Shown here piece after piece: positions 19,921 through 28,716 of a DNA stretch of 28,716 bases (its first letter is position 1; every line of letters starts with the position of its first letter). The notes under the pieces were generated by a model. It was not told the origin of the DNA. It did no database searches and saw only the letters and a list, made by a program, of their open reading frames with translations. The position numbers and the translations under genes are program-made. The DNA is from Plantago elongata (lineage: Eukaryota; Streptophyta; Magnoliopsida; Lamiales; Plantaginaceae): contig JAYMSP010001802.1 of assembly GCA_036897095.1 (NCBI GenBank), positions 1 to 28,716 of the forward strand, read 5' to 3'.

Positions 19921-20865
19921 GGGGAAATTTTATTTTGGGTACATTAGAGTGAGACACTGTCACTTTAATCAATTTAGGTACATTATCGTAACCATCCGTC
20001 CAATTGAGGAACTCCAATCGATTTTCCGATCAAATTGATGACGTGGCTGTCTCACATGTGGTTTTCCCTCCAAATTTGTATTTGACTCGTATTTTTGTAT
20101 TTAAAATTTAAATACGGGACAGGTGTCGCGTTCACGTTAATTCTCGGTATAAATTGTGTATTATAATTATAAAACAATTTTAAAATTTATGAAAAATATA
20201 TTAAAAATTACAAAAATTCGTTTTACATGTTTTTACAAACAATAAAATAAAATTACATTTTTTTTACAAACAATAAAAAAATTTAAAATCGCATTAGCTA
20301 ATTTATGGATATAAATTGTTTAATACAATTTAAAAATATTTTTAATATAAAATTTTTTTTACATTTTATTACATATAAAATTAATAAAAAAATTAAAAAA
20401 TCAAAAATACAATTTGCTACAGTAAACCTTCATTTGGGTCGTTGGATTTTGTAAGTGATTCGTCTATTTATTGTAGCAAATCGTATTTTTTAAATTTATT
20501 TTTATTTTAATTATTTATTTTATATGTAATAAAATGTAAAATATATATTTTTATTTTTAAAAACATTTTTCAGAATTATTTACATTATTTTTTAATTATA
20601 TTAAACATTTTATACCAAAAAATTATAAGAGAGTGACACGTGTTCGGTATTTGAATTTTAAATATAAAAATATGAGTTAATACAGGTCAAATACGAATTT
20701 GGAGGGAAAATTGCACATCTGGCGGCCACATCATCAATTTGATCGGAACATCGATCGAAAATTTTCAATTGGACAAGTGGGTGCAGTAGTGTAGCCAAAT
20801 TAATTACTATCACTTAAATATTAATGTGACAGTATTTTACTTTAAATGTATTTAAAATTTGAGCT
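19921..20865. mobile_element. Long foldback element (MULE-like inverted repeats)
   Basis: The left arm (about 19921-20427) and right arm (about 20470-20865) are imperfect inverted copies meeting at a loop of about 40 bp near 20430-20470. Diagnostic matched pairs are GATCAAATTGATGACGTGGC (20030-20049) against GATCAAATTGATGATGTGGC on the minus strand near 20725-20745, CCTCCAAATTTGTATTTGAC against CCTCCAAATTCGTATTTGAC, and TTTGCTACAGTAAA against TTTGCTACAATAAA close to the centre. The left arm is about 110 bp longer through an internal AT-rich duplication. Long arms of this kind suggest a Mutator-like miniature element; no 9-bp target duplication could be fixed. There is no coding capacity. Confidence 0.7.
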
Positions 20866-21225
20866 CTTGGAAGGTATGGTATCGGTAGCACAATTTGTTA
20901 TGGTGTTCTAGTTGACAGTTATGTGTCTTCAAAGGTTTATAATCGATAAGATGGGAACTACTATTTTGACCATGATGGATGTATCGAGTCATTTTCAAGT
21001 TACTCGCCTACACAATTCAACCCCATATTCCCACCATGGTTGATCTTTAAAACGAAACCTTCAATATTGTCCACAATAACACGTGGAAGATAAATTAATT
21101 GACGACCCATTATTGTTCATTCATATTATATTTCTTGAGGGGACTATCCATCAAAAATAGTATACAATTAAATTATCAATTTTTATCGTCTGTGATTTGT
21201 GACTAAAAATTGTGAAGTCACCTCC
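20866..21225. other. Intergenic DNA, nothing recognised
   Basis: Ordinary AT-rich sequence with no supported gene or repeat. Confidence 0.45.
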
Positions 21226-21302
21226 AAATTGGAGAACAAAATTTCGGAGCTAAGGCAAGCGTCACATCCCGCCAGGAAAAATAAATTGGAGAACAAAATT
21301 TC
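21226..21302. repeat. 20-bp direct repeat, two copies
   Basis: AAATTGGAGAACAAAATTTC occurs at 21226-21245 and 21283-21302, 57 bp apart, with unrelated GC-richer sequence between. Confidence 0.85.
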
Positions 21303-21589
21303 CAACAAATTAAGATATGCCGCTTGTAACTAAAAAGTTTATTGATCATATAAGAAATAATTATACATAAAATAATGTCTGCAAATTGCTAAAGAAATCG
21401 TCTAATGATGAGTTTCAGAAGTTAATTTATGAAGTGGGCGAAAGTAATCTCACATGTGCATGCTGAAATTATTGATATTATATACTTAGAACTTTGCAAT
21501 GGACTGATACGGAACAATCCACGTTCGTTTAACTGAATATCTAACTAAACGGGGAACAAAAAGTCAATTCGTTATCCAATTGATTTGTT

Positions 21590-21960
21590 CATAGCAAATA
21601 GATACGGATAAATTCACTGAATATCCATTATCTAGTAGAATAGTGCTTTTTTAAATAATAATAGAAAGAACAGAACAGTAAGAAGAAAAAATAGCGAACA
21701 TAACGATAGAAATAACAAGATAGTATATAGAATAAAATAGCGAATAGAAGAACAAAACAACAGCAAAACCAAGAAGGTGGAGGTTGGATCGGAGATAGAA
21801 GAGGCGGCGATGGATGAGTCGGTTAGAGGTGGTGAGACGTGGCTGATGATGAATTCCTGAGAGGGCTGAGGGGCGGCGAAATTTACGGCGAAGGGGATGA
21901 GTCGATTTCAGTCTCAGTCCATAGAGACTGCGTCTATGAGTGATGGTTGTTAGCTCTTCC
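21590..21960 (-). repeat. Diverged relative of the hAT-like element at 8248-9087, inverted
   Basis: GATACGGATAAAT and TATCCATTATC near 21600-21635 and GGATCGGAGATAGAAGAGGCGGC near 21788-21810 resemble, on the opposite strand, words of the 8248-9087 element (the complement of its GCCGCCTCCTCTTATCTCCGATCC at 8664-8687). The ends are missing. It is probably a truncated copy of the same or a sister family. Confidence 0.35.
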
Positions 21961-22113
21961 TAAGCAACAATAGACAATGGTCTTTGTCCGGTTTTTTTTT
22001 AAATTAATTGTTTTCTTTAATATATTTACACATAAATAATTACTATATTTGTTTTATTGTTCATTCATCATTTTATTTTTTTAGGTGGAACTTCATGTGT
22101 ATTTGATACATAA

Positions 22114-22145
22114 CTAGTACTAACCTGTGGCATTGCACGACATGT
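22114..22145 (-). mobile_element. Helitron 3' terminus (copy A)
   Basis: Read on the minus strand the sequence runs through a weak stem (TCGTGCAATGCCACAGG) and ends GTTAGTACTAG followed by T. A hairpin about 10 nt before a CTRR end, with insertion between A and T, is the Helitron 3' signature. It lies 70 bp downstream of the stop codon of a Helitron helicase remnant in the same orientation. Confidence 0.6.
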
Positions 22146-22186
22146 GTAACTTTTAATTAAAATTTAAATTAGAAAAAGACATAGTA

Positions 22187-22930
22187 CTAATTCGTGGCAT
22201 TATGCACTATGTTTGTAGTCGTATATATTGAATTGTCTTTCTTATCAAGTGCTAAAACCTTGATACCTCTCTTACTTGTCACTCTAGAAAAAGCCACATA
22301 GAAATTATCATGACTAAAAACAAGCTTTGGGCTATATAGTCCAATCTTACATAACGATTGTCCCCTACTCTTACTGGCAGTATATGTCTTAAATCACAAA
22401 AAAAAAAACCAATCCACTAAAAGGCTTGTTCGATTCTCTACCATAATGACCCTGTCACGTCCCTTAGACTGTGAACAAGAGCCTCAAAACAAAACTATTA
22501 GTCAGTGGCACCTCATTCCAAATTATTAACTTTGCATTCTTCAAGAGTCATGTAAGATCGTTGTCGGAATTATCCTACTGCACGTAGTAGTTTCATCGAC
22601 CTGTAATGGGATACTGAACTTATAGTGTGCAGTACGACCACCAGAGAAGTAGAGAAGCCATACTACTCGATACAACTGGAAGAACAATATCGCATCTACC
22701 ATGTAATGCATAACACAATGTATTCCACAAAGACGTATTTTCAGTGCCACCATAACCACAAAGAAAGAATACTCCACCACTACCAGAATTGACTGCATCC
22801 ATAATAGTATGAAACACATTCAATCATATCACCAATATCGTAGGGCATCTCTTCAAGTATCAAATTATTCAAGCAATTATCTATGACGGCATTGTTGGGA
22901 ATGGACATATCTTCAACTTGACTCAAGTTG
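22187..22930 (-). pseudogene. Helitron Pif1-like helicase remnant, copy A
   Basis: RepHel-type helicase C-terminal domain of a rolling-circle transposon. Minus-strand motifs in order: NNLILEEMPYD (about 22870), MDAVNSGSGGVFF then GYGGTENTSLWNTL (Walker A, normally GTGKT) at about 22740-22800, SGGRTAHYKFSIPL after a frameshift near 22640, LIIWNEVPLTN (Walker B region, normally WDE) near 22525, NKPFSGLVFF near 22410, and then directly SRGQSLCKIGLY, VFSHDNFYVAFSRVTSKRG and a stop at 22189-22187. The part between the Walker B region and the GQS motif is missing, with the junction in a T-run near 22400. Frameshifts, stops and the altered Walker A lysine make it non-functional. Confidence 0.85.
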
Positions 22931-23050
22931 AACACATTCTTTAAAAGGAATTATTCATCTCAGCAAGCGAAAATATTTCCAATTGCCACCATCACTTTTA
23001 AGATACTTAGTAAATTTCAAAATGATTATAAATTACACTATAATCATGGC

Positions 23051-24570
23051 TTAAATTCCACTGAAAAAGTTCAAAACATCTTTGTTAAAATTCTCATCCA
23101 ATACTAAAAAATTAGCCCCTTATTGATTGTGATGACTCTCGAATTGTCATGGCTGAAAATTGATTTAGGAGTTAGAGTCCACATGAGCTAACAATTGTCC
23201 CTAAATTGCCATCGCGTAACAAACCAAATTAAGAAATTATATATGCTGAAATCTAATAGGACATTTAATACGATCATAAGGCTTAAATACCATCTGAGTT
23301 ATGGAAACATTCACACCATCGTTCTTTCATATAGTCTTCGCCTCAATAAGATGTTTTCGTTTACGAACTCGATATACATCCTCTATGTTGATGATAAAAT
23401 ATTCATCAGCAAAGTTGATATCTAACTCATGAACTCGGTGACCTATCTTGAAAAATTTAACATCATATACTCATTTACTCATTAAACAATCTGGACTATT
23501 TTGGCAAGCTGAGACACCCCGTAACCATGAGGTCACGGGTTCGATTCCCCGAAATGGGTGATTATATTCTCTGAATAGAGATTGGTGGCGATTTGCATTA
23601 TTCTCTGAATAGAGATTGGTGGTGATTTGCATCTAGAATCGATAGATAAATTCGTCTTGTTCAACAATTGTAATTGTAATGCTATATTTCATGTTAATTA
23701 ATTAAAAAAAAATCTGGACTATTTCATTATGTGGAGCAAGAGTAGCTCTATCTTGAAGGTAGTGACCATCACCAACATGGTCCAATAAACTCAGATATGT
23801 AAATGTTGCATCAGTTTAAAACATGATCACCAACATTATTATCATCAACTTCCCTGTCTCCAACTTTCAACACCCACTAAGCAAACTCCCAAATGCGGGA
23901 AACTCTTAATTGTGAGCCGCAAGACTGTCATTGAATAACATAAAGTCAACATAATTTAAATAAAATGAATGATATAAATTTTTATCATATAGTTAGAATA
24001 AACTAATGAGAATTATCACCAATTTTGAAAACTACTCGGAGGCGCATGTTCTCCGTGAGCTTTAATACACGATATGAACTCCAAAACTTTTTATATGACC
24101 AAAGAGAGATGCGGACTATACTTGTCTACTACATGTTGGTATAATGGACAAGATCGGTCTCAAATCCTCACCAAAGACAACAAACAACCCCAACAAACGA
24201 CTTGCTCGACTCTACATGACCTTTACATCCTTGAGACTTTGATCTAAAGCCTCAATCTAAAATCCATTAGTGATAGGAAGCCTCATTTCAAATGATTAAC
24301 TATGTATTATATTGTTCAAAAATCTTGTTAGATCTCTCTCATGTGTGATCCTACTACACATGGTAGTCTCATGATCTCATTAACCAATGTTGGAATATTA
24401 AATTTAGAATGGGTAGTTGGACCGCTACGCAAAATAAGATTAGTTATACCACTTGATGCAATCGATAGAACAATATCATGTCTACTATGTAAAATAAAAC
24501 ATAATGTATTTCATATTAATGTTTTTTTTTGTGCCACTGTAACCATGGAGGAAGAAAACTTACGGGTTGG
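23051..24570 (-). pseudogene. Helitron Pif1-like helicase remnant, copy B, split by a SINE
   Basis: A second copy in the same orientation, directly upstream of copy A. Minus-strand motifs: VFFLHGYSGTKKT (Walker A, GTGKT altered) at about 24535-24560, DIVLSIASSGITNLI near 24450, FAKWVLKVGDREVDDNN near 23880, YLQDRATLAPHNEIVQ near 23715-23765, HLIEAKTI near 23350, CYAMAI near 23210, IFSHDN and SRVITINKG near 23120-23160, then LVLDENFNKDV and a stop at 23053-23051. Several frameshifts and stops are present. Unlike copy A it keeps the region between Walker B and the C-terminal motifs, so the two are independent remnants. A tRNA-derived SINE sits inside it at 23502-23710. Confidence 0.8.
23488..23724 (+). 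mobile_element. tRNA-derived SINE with 14-bp target duplication
   Basis: AATCTGGACTATTT at 23488-23501 is repeated exactly at 23711-23724. Between them (23502-23710) are a degenerate A-box (TGGCAAGCTGAGACACC), a clear RNA polymerase III B-box (GGTTCGATTCC at 23538-23548) and a terminal A-run (23704-23710). This is a complete SINE structure. Its interior holds a 34-bp tandem duplication (23567-23600 and 23601-23634, starting TTCTCTGAATAGAG). It interrupts the Helitron helicase copy B just after the sequence for NEIV. Confidence 0.85.
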
Positions 24571-24619
24571 TATTATATCAGTATTTGATTACTTTTCAAA
24601 TTGGGGTAGATTGCACCTC

Positions 24620-25338
24620 TAATTGAGATTTCAAATTGGATTGATCATATTTTTACACTTCTTTTTCGTCCCTTTGAATCAATTTCTCAAGTTGAAATTA
24701 TACTAATTTTAGATTATTTTTTTAAATAGTACTCTTGTTTAACCTTTCATTAGAGTTTACATGTTATGATTATCACTTTTTTTTAGTTGGTTTGCTATTC
24801 AAAATAAGTTTTCAAGTCAGACTTATCACACTCTTATAGTTGAGTTTACATTTTAAATTGAGGTTTAATGTTCTACTAACGGTCTCAAGTTTAAATTATC
24901 TAGCTTATGCACATGATGTCTTTAATGTTCAAAGTGAAATTCTAAGTGGAATACACATATTTTTAGGTTACATTTTTGAATAGTATAGCTACCATTCAGT
25001 ATAATTGTTGAAGTTGAAATTATATAATTCATATAGTTATTTTGCTCTTCAAATTGAGTTTTCAAGTTAGAAGTCAACATAGTGTTTATTATATAACTAA
25101 ATCTCGACTTTAGTTGAGTTGGACACCATATCATGTTTCTCATGTGACTTTAATTGAGTCGGAATAGTGCTCGTTTTTAATCCACCTACTATTCACAACT
25201 CATTTAAAATTTCTCACTTTACATACTCTTTCATTCATCGTTACAAAACCAGTAATATTAAAAACTCTTACACACGTCACTTCATTCTTACAAACCCCAT
25301 ATAACAACAATATAAATAATATAAAAAAATTCATAAAT
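24620..25338. repeat. Degenerate repeats of a TTGAGTT..CAAGTT..AAATTAT word
   Basis: The stretch is a chain of diverged short units around words such as CTCAAGTTGAAATTAT and AAATTGAGTTTTCAAGT, the same words found inside the array that follows. It may be the eroded edge of that array. No gene is seen. Confidence 0.5.
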
Positions 25339-26760
25339 AAATCAAAGTTGAGTACATTCATTTATATGAAATATGGTATGTTAAAGTCGTATACCAATCA
25401 ACATATAACTTTTTCATTGTTAAACTTGTAATATCTCATTTTTAGAGTTTGTTTACCCGACAATGTAGTTATCGAGTGGAATTGTCACATTCTTAAAGTT
25501 CTCAAGTTTAAATTATTTTGTTCATAGCATGTATTTACCGTTCGAATTGAGTTCCTAACTTGAAAGTATATCATTATTGAGGGTTTTTTTCCCTTTTAAA
25601 TGGAACTCTCAAGTTGAACTTCCGCCGTAAACTAAATATTAAGTAGGATTATCTTTTTCTCAGAGTTATAGTTTGCCCATCGAACTAAGTTCCTAAGTTT
25701 TAATTATCACTTTTCTAAGTATTTCTTAGTATTTTTCATACAACGTGGTTTACTTATTTATAGAGTTATTTTATCCTTAAAATTGAGTTCCTAAGCTGGC
25801 ATTGTAAATCAAAGTTGAGTACATTCATCTGCATAAAATTCAGTATGTTAAAGTTGTATACCAACCAACCTATAAGTTTTTCATTGTTAAACTTGTAATT
25901 ATTTCATTTTTAGAGTTTGTTTTGCCTACAAATTTAATTAGTTATCGGGTGGAATTATCACATTCTTAAAGTTCTCAAGTTTGAATTGTTTTGTTCACAT
26001 CATTAACTTACCGTTCGAATTGAGTTCCTAACTTGAAAGTATATCATTCTTGATTTCTTTTTCCTTTTAAATGGAATTAAGTTGAAATTCCGTCTGTAAA
26101 CTAAATATTTAAGTAGGATAATTTTTTCCTTAGAGGTATAAAGTTCACCCATCAAACTAAGTTCCTAAGTTTTAATTATCACTATTTCAGTGTTTATTAG
26201 TAGTTTTCATGCAACGTGTTCATAGCATGTATTTACCGTTCGAATTGAGTTCCTAACTTTAAAGTATATCATTCTTGAATTTTTTTTCCTTTTAAATGAA
26301 ATTCTCTAGTCGAAATTCCGCCTGTAAACTAAATATTCAAGTAGGATAATCTTCTTCTTAGAGTTATATAGTTTACCCATCAAACTAAGTTCCTAAGTTT
26401 AATTATCACTTTTCCAGTGTTTCATAGTATTTTTCATACAACGTGTTCACAACATGTATGTACCGTTTGAATTGAGTTCCTAACTTGAAAGTAAATCATT
26501 CTTGAAGTTTTTTTTCCTTTTAAATGGAAGTCTCAAGTTGAAATTCCGCCCATAAACTAAATATTCAAGTAGGATAATCTTTTTCTTAGAGTTATATAGT
26601 TTGCCCATCAAACTAATTTCTTAAGTTTTAATTATCACTTTTTCAGTGTTTCTTAATATATATTTATACAATGTGGTTTACTCATTATTAGAGTTATTCT
26701 AACCTTCAAATTGAGTTCCTAAGTTGACATTGTCCCGTTATTTGAGTTTGTTAATTTACC
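25339..26760. repeat. Composite satellite-like array (units B-A-C-B-A-A-A-C)
   Basis: Unit A (about 227 bp, from TTCATAGCATGTATTTACCG to CATACAACGTG) occurs at about 25521-25747, 25994-26218, 26219-26445 and 26446-26675; the last three are contiguous. Unit B (about 185 bp, starting AAATCAAAGTTGAGTACATTC) occurs at 25339-25520 and 25806-25993. A short unit C (GTTTAC, TTATTAGAGTTATT and ATTGAGTTCCTAAG words) follows the first and the last A. The array therefore contains a duplicated B-A block of about 470 bp plus extra A units. A copies are roughly 85-90 percent alike by eye. Each unit also carries the shorter word GAATTGAGTTCCTAACTTGAAA, suggesting growth from a smaller ancestor. Confidence 0.85.
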
Positions 26761-27238
26761 TTTCAGATTTAGTTCCCTAGTTGAAGAATTATGAATTTCC
26801 TACAATATTTTTTTCGGATATAGTGTGGTTTACAATTTAAATAGAGTTTTCAAGTTTTAATTACTTTTTTTTTAAAATTTATTTTAGACGTTCCTCATAA
26901 TTCTATACAATATTAAAAAGCTAAGTTATAACACACCAACCCAATGATCCACTTTGTTTACAATTACATATTTTACCACTACATTTTTAATGTCGTATGT
27001 TCCTTTGATTAAGAACTTAAATGAATAAATTTATAAAAATAAAATAAATTTTATTTGGTTAAAAATATAAATAAAATTAACCGGTGATATCATATGCTTC
27101 TTCACGCCATGTGGGACTTCTTATATATAATCTAGGCTAGATTTTATAGTTTATTATATAGTCACATGATTGCGCCCGGTATAGTTTATTACATGTTTAG
27201 TGATTAAATTATGCAATTAATTAAATAAGAGGGTCATG
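26761..27238. other. AT-rich DNA after the array, nothing recognised
   Basis: A few decayed AGTTGAAG/TTTTCAAGTTTTAATT words link the first part to the array. The rest is plain AT-rich sequence with no gene. Confidence 0.4.
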
Positions 27239-27266
27239 TATGTACTAATCCGTGGCATTGCCACGG
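27239..27266 (-). mobile_element. Helitron 3' terminus (copy C), end motif mutated
   Basis: On the minus strand there is a perfect 6-bp stem (CCGTGG CAATG CCACGG, plus-strand 27250-27266), followed by ATTAGTACATA. Compared with the copy A end (GTTAGTACTAG) the terminal CTAG is replaced by CATA. The following body (TTTAACTTTAAATAAGAATT) also resembles copy A. It is the 3' end of a Helitron whose helicase tail lies at 28170-28233. Confidence 0.6.
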
Positions 27267-27555
27267 CATGTTTAACTTTAAATAAGAATTAAATTTTAAA
27301 GAAAATATAGCAGATGATCGAAAAGTCATATTATAATATTTAAATATTAAATACATTGAATTATTTAAAACGGAACGCATAGTCAATGTATAACAACTAC
27401 TGGAGATAAATCAATAACAACCATCTGCAAAAAGATAGAGAAAAACATGGTTAGTATTGAAACTAAAATAATAGATTTGGATAATCCAAACTTAGATTTA
27501 GTCAATATAATAAAGCATACCTCAAAGCTTTCTAAATATCTTTTTCTACACGACG

Positions 27556-28167
27556 TACACGACCAGTAATGGGTCAAGTGCCGGTCCATTGGACCGACAA
27601 GGTTACGCATGACTATCACACATACGTCCGATTTGGGTCGAAGCTAGCACTTATTTACTTTTGGTGAAGGTCTCATACCATATGAGAGATGGTCTTCATA
27701 TGTATCATTCATCCCATTCACTCTAAACAGATGTGGAATGTTGAATATTACTATCTATCCCCCATCCTCATCGAGCTTTAGTGGGTACAGTCTGCCCCGG
27801 GACCACCCATCCGTGCATGATTCTAGAGGTGGTCCGTACGGGCTCAAGAGGTGGCTCTCAACAGTGAACATCTCACGGTGTAGCATTTTTCTCCGCATGC
27901 CACTTAGTTCCTGCAATTTTGGATAGTATCGTTCAGATATCACTGTAACGACCTGATGGGTCGATACACAATTCATTGGGCCGACAATGTTACTCGTGAG
28001 TGTCATACACACGTCTTGTTGGTATAATATTGTCCGCTTTGGACTAAAGTCAACACGTATTTACTTTGGTATCACCAAAAGGCATCATATCATATGAAAG
28101 TGATGGTCTTCATATAAATCATTCATCCCTTTTACTTTAAACCGATGTGAGATGTTGGGTAGTATAA
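27556..28167. repeat. Direct repeat pair of about 195-225 bp around a 190-bp core
   Basis: Copies at about 27556-27750 and 27944-28167 share, in order, CGACC..ATGGGTC, CATTGG(A/G)CCGACAA, a CAYACRYACGTC-like word, TTTGG(G/A)TC..AGTC/CTAGCAC, ATTTACTTT, ATATGA, GATGGTCTTCATAT, ATCATTCATCCC and GATGTG(G/A)(A/G)ATGTTG. The core between them (27751-27943) is GC-richer and unrelated. The layout resembles a TRIM (small LTR element without genes), but clean TG/CA ends, a primer site and a target duplication are not seen. It lies between the helicase tail and the 3' end of Helitron copy C. Confidence 0.5.
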
Positions 28168-28169
28168 CG

Positions 28170-28233
28170 TTCATAGTTGTATATGTTGGATTGACTTCCT
28201 CATCCAGTGCTAAAATCTTGAGACTTCTCCTGA
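28170..28233 (-). pseudogene. Helitron helicase tail, copy C, cut by a CACTA element
   Basis: The minus-strand frame RRSLKILALDEEVNPTYTTMN aligns with the copy A C-terminus KRGIKVLALDKKDNSIYTTTN. Homology ends exactly at 28233, where the CACTA terminus begins. The rest of the helicase should resume beyond the far end of that element, outside the window. Confidence 0.7.
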
Positions 28234-28716
28234 CACTACAAGAAAACACCAAAATGGCGACGGAGCTTTGCGACGGATAATATCCGTCGCAAAATAGCGA
28301 TGTATAAAATTATGACAACGGATAATTTATCCATTGCTATATCTAGCGACGGATAGAGTTATCCGTCGCCATTTAGCGACGGATAATTTTATCCGTCGCT
28401 AGATTATTAGACGGATTGTTGAAAAAAAAAAGAGAAATTAATTTAATGACGGATAACTTTATCCGTCGCTAGGTCCTGTTAAAATCTGGAAATGGGCAGA
28501 ACAGCCCATTTCCCCTTTTATTCTCCATTCTTCTCCATTTCTCCTCCATTTCTTCTCCCTTTCTTCCATCTTCTCCGTTCCTCCGCCGCCGACTTGCCGC
28601 CTCTCCAACTCACCGGTCCCGACTATACCATCTTTCAATTCGTAATCGAGGTATGTAATTAGCAAAACCCTTGCTATTCGAGTTAATTTGGGGATTTATT
28701 TGATTTTGAATTATTT
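28234..28716 (+). mobile_element. CACTA (En/Spm) transposon, left end, runs off the window
   Basis: The terminus CACTACAAGAAAA at 28234-28246 is the classic CACTA inverted repeat of plant En/Spm elements; the 3-bp flank is TGA (28231-28233). The subterminal region carries the expected clustered transposase-binding words in inverted pairs, GCGACGGAT / ATCCGTCGC, at 28270-28290, 28346-28369, 28376-28399 and 28448-28469. From 28500 a CT-rich stretch resembles a 5' leader, ending with a plausible splice donor GAG|GTATGT at 28650. No transposase domain is reached before the window ends, so autonomy cannot be judged. Confidence 0.88.

Noticed and set aside
23502..23560. An intact tRNA gene around the GGTTCGATTCC B-box
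   Set aside because: The 5' half does not fold into a tRNA, and the flanking 14-bp duplication and A-tail show it is a SINE.
24341..24622. Plus-strand 93-aa open frame
   Set aside because: It is antisense to the Helitron helicase copy B, whose minus-strand motifs (GYSGTKKT, IASSGI) explain the sequence.
27383..28012. Minus-strand open frames of 78 and 85 aa as genes
   Set aside because: Their N-terminal resemblance to each other comes from the direct-repeat pair; no domain or conserved splice structure is seen.
28459..28665. Minus-strand 68-aa frame near the window end
   Set aside because: It is the antisense of a CT-rich leader in the CACTA element.
1..28716. CRISPR array, bacterial operon or phage-like system
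   Set aside because: The regular repeats at 25339-26760 have no conserved short repeat with unique spacers, and all gene content is plant nuclear.

Overview
This is a plant nuclear window, most likely from a eudicot. The evidence is spliced genes with short AT-rich introns, a plant-type subtilase, a plant URH1-type nucleoside hydrolase, a plant-type small LysM protein and several plant transposon families. I cannot place the species. There is no bacterial-style gene content, CRISPR array, rRNA gene or intact tRNA gene.

Layout. 1-1166: minus-strand remnant of a Ty1/copia retrotransposon (broken gag plus LTR). 1299-3360: repeat-rich DNA with hAT-like sequence and a broken first exon of a probable plastid protein on the minus strand (2686-3068). 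4371-7838: a complete 11-exon subtilisin-like protease gene (760 aa when spliced) with two GC-AG introns. 8248-9087: a non-autonomous hAT-like element. 9944-10218: a Stowaway-type MITE. 11618-14837: a complete 9-exon uridine/purine nucleoside hydrolase gene (325 aa). 16047-16361: a single-exon LysM-domain protein. 16618-17166: a second hAT-like element. 17186-18463: several two-copy tandem duplications. 19921-20865: a long foldback element. 22114-24570: two degraded Helitron helicase copies head to tail, one split by a tRNA-derived SINE with a 14-bp target duplication. 24620-26930: a satellite-like array with units of about 227 bp and a higher-order unit of about 470 bp. 27239-28233: a third Helitron 3' region, cut at 28233 by a CACTA (En/Spm) element that runs off the window end.

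The three intact genes are all on the plus strand and have no evident pathway in common: a secreted protease, a cytosolic nucleoside salvage/catabolic enzyme and a membrane-anchored or secreted LysM protein. The right 8 kb appears to be a transposon graveyard with readable nesting: Helitrons first, then a SINE and a CACTA element inside them.

I found no convincing wholly new biological system. The best leads are the splicing features of the subtilase gene (two GC donors, a duplicated 3' splice site, a frame-preserving intron), the composite satellite array, the foldback element and the nested Helitron/SINE/CACTA insertions. Exon boundaries were placed by eye from splice consensus and reading-frame continuity. 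Both spliced genes sum to exact multiples of three, which supports the models. Family assignments come from recognition of motifs, not from a database search.
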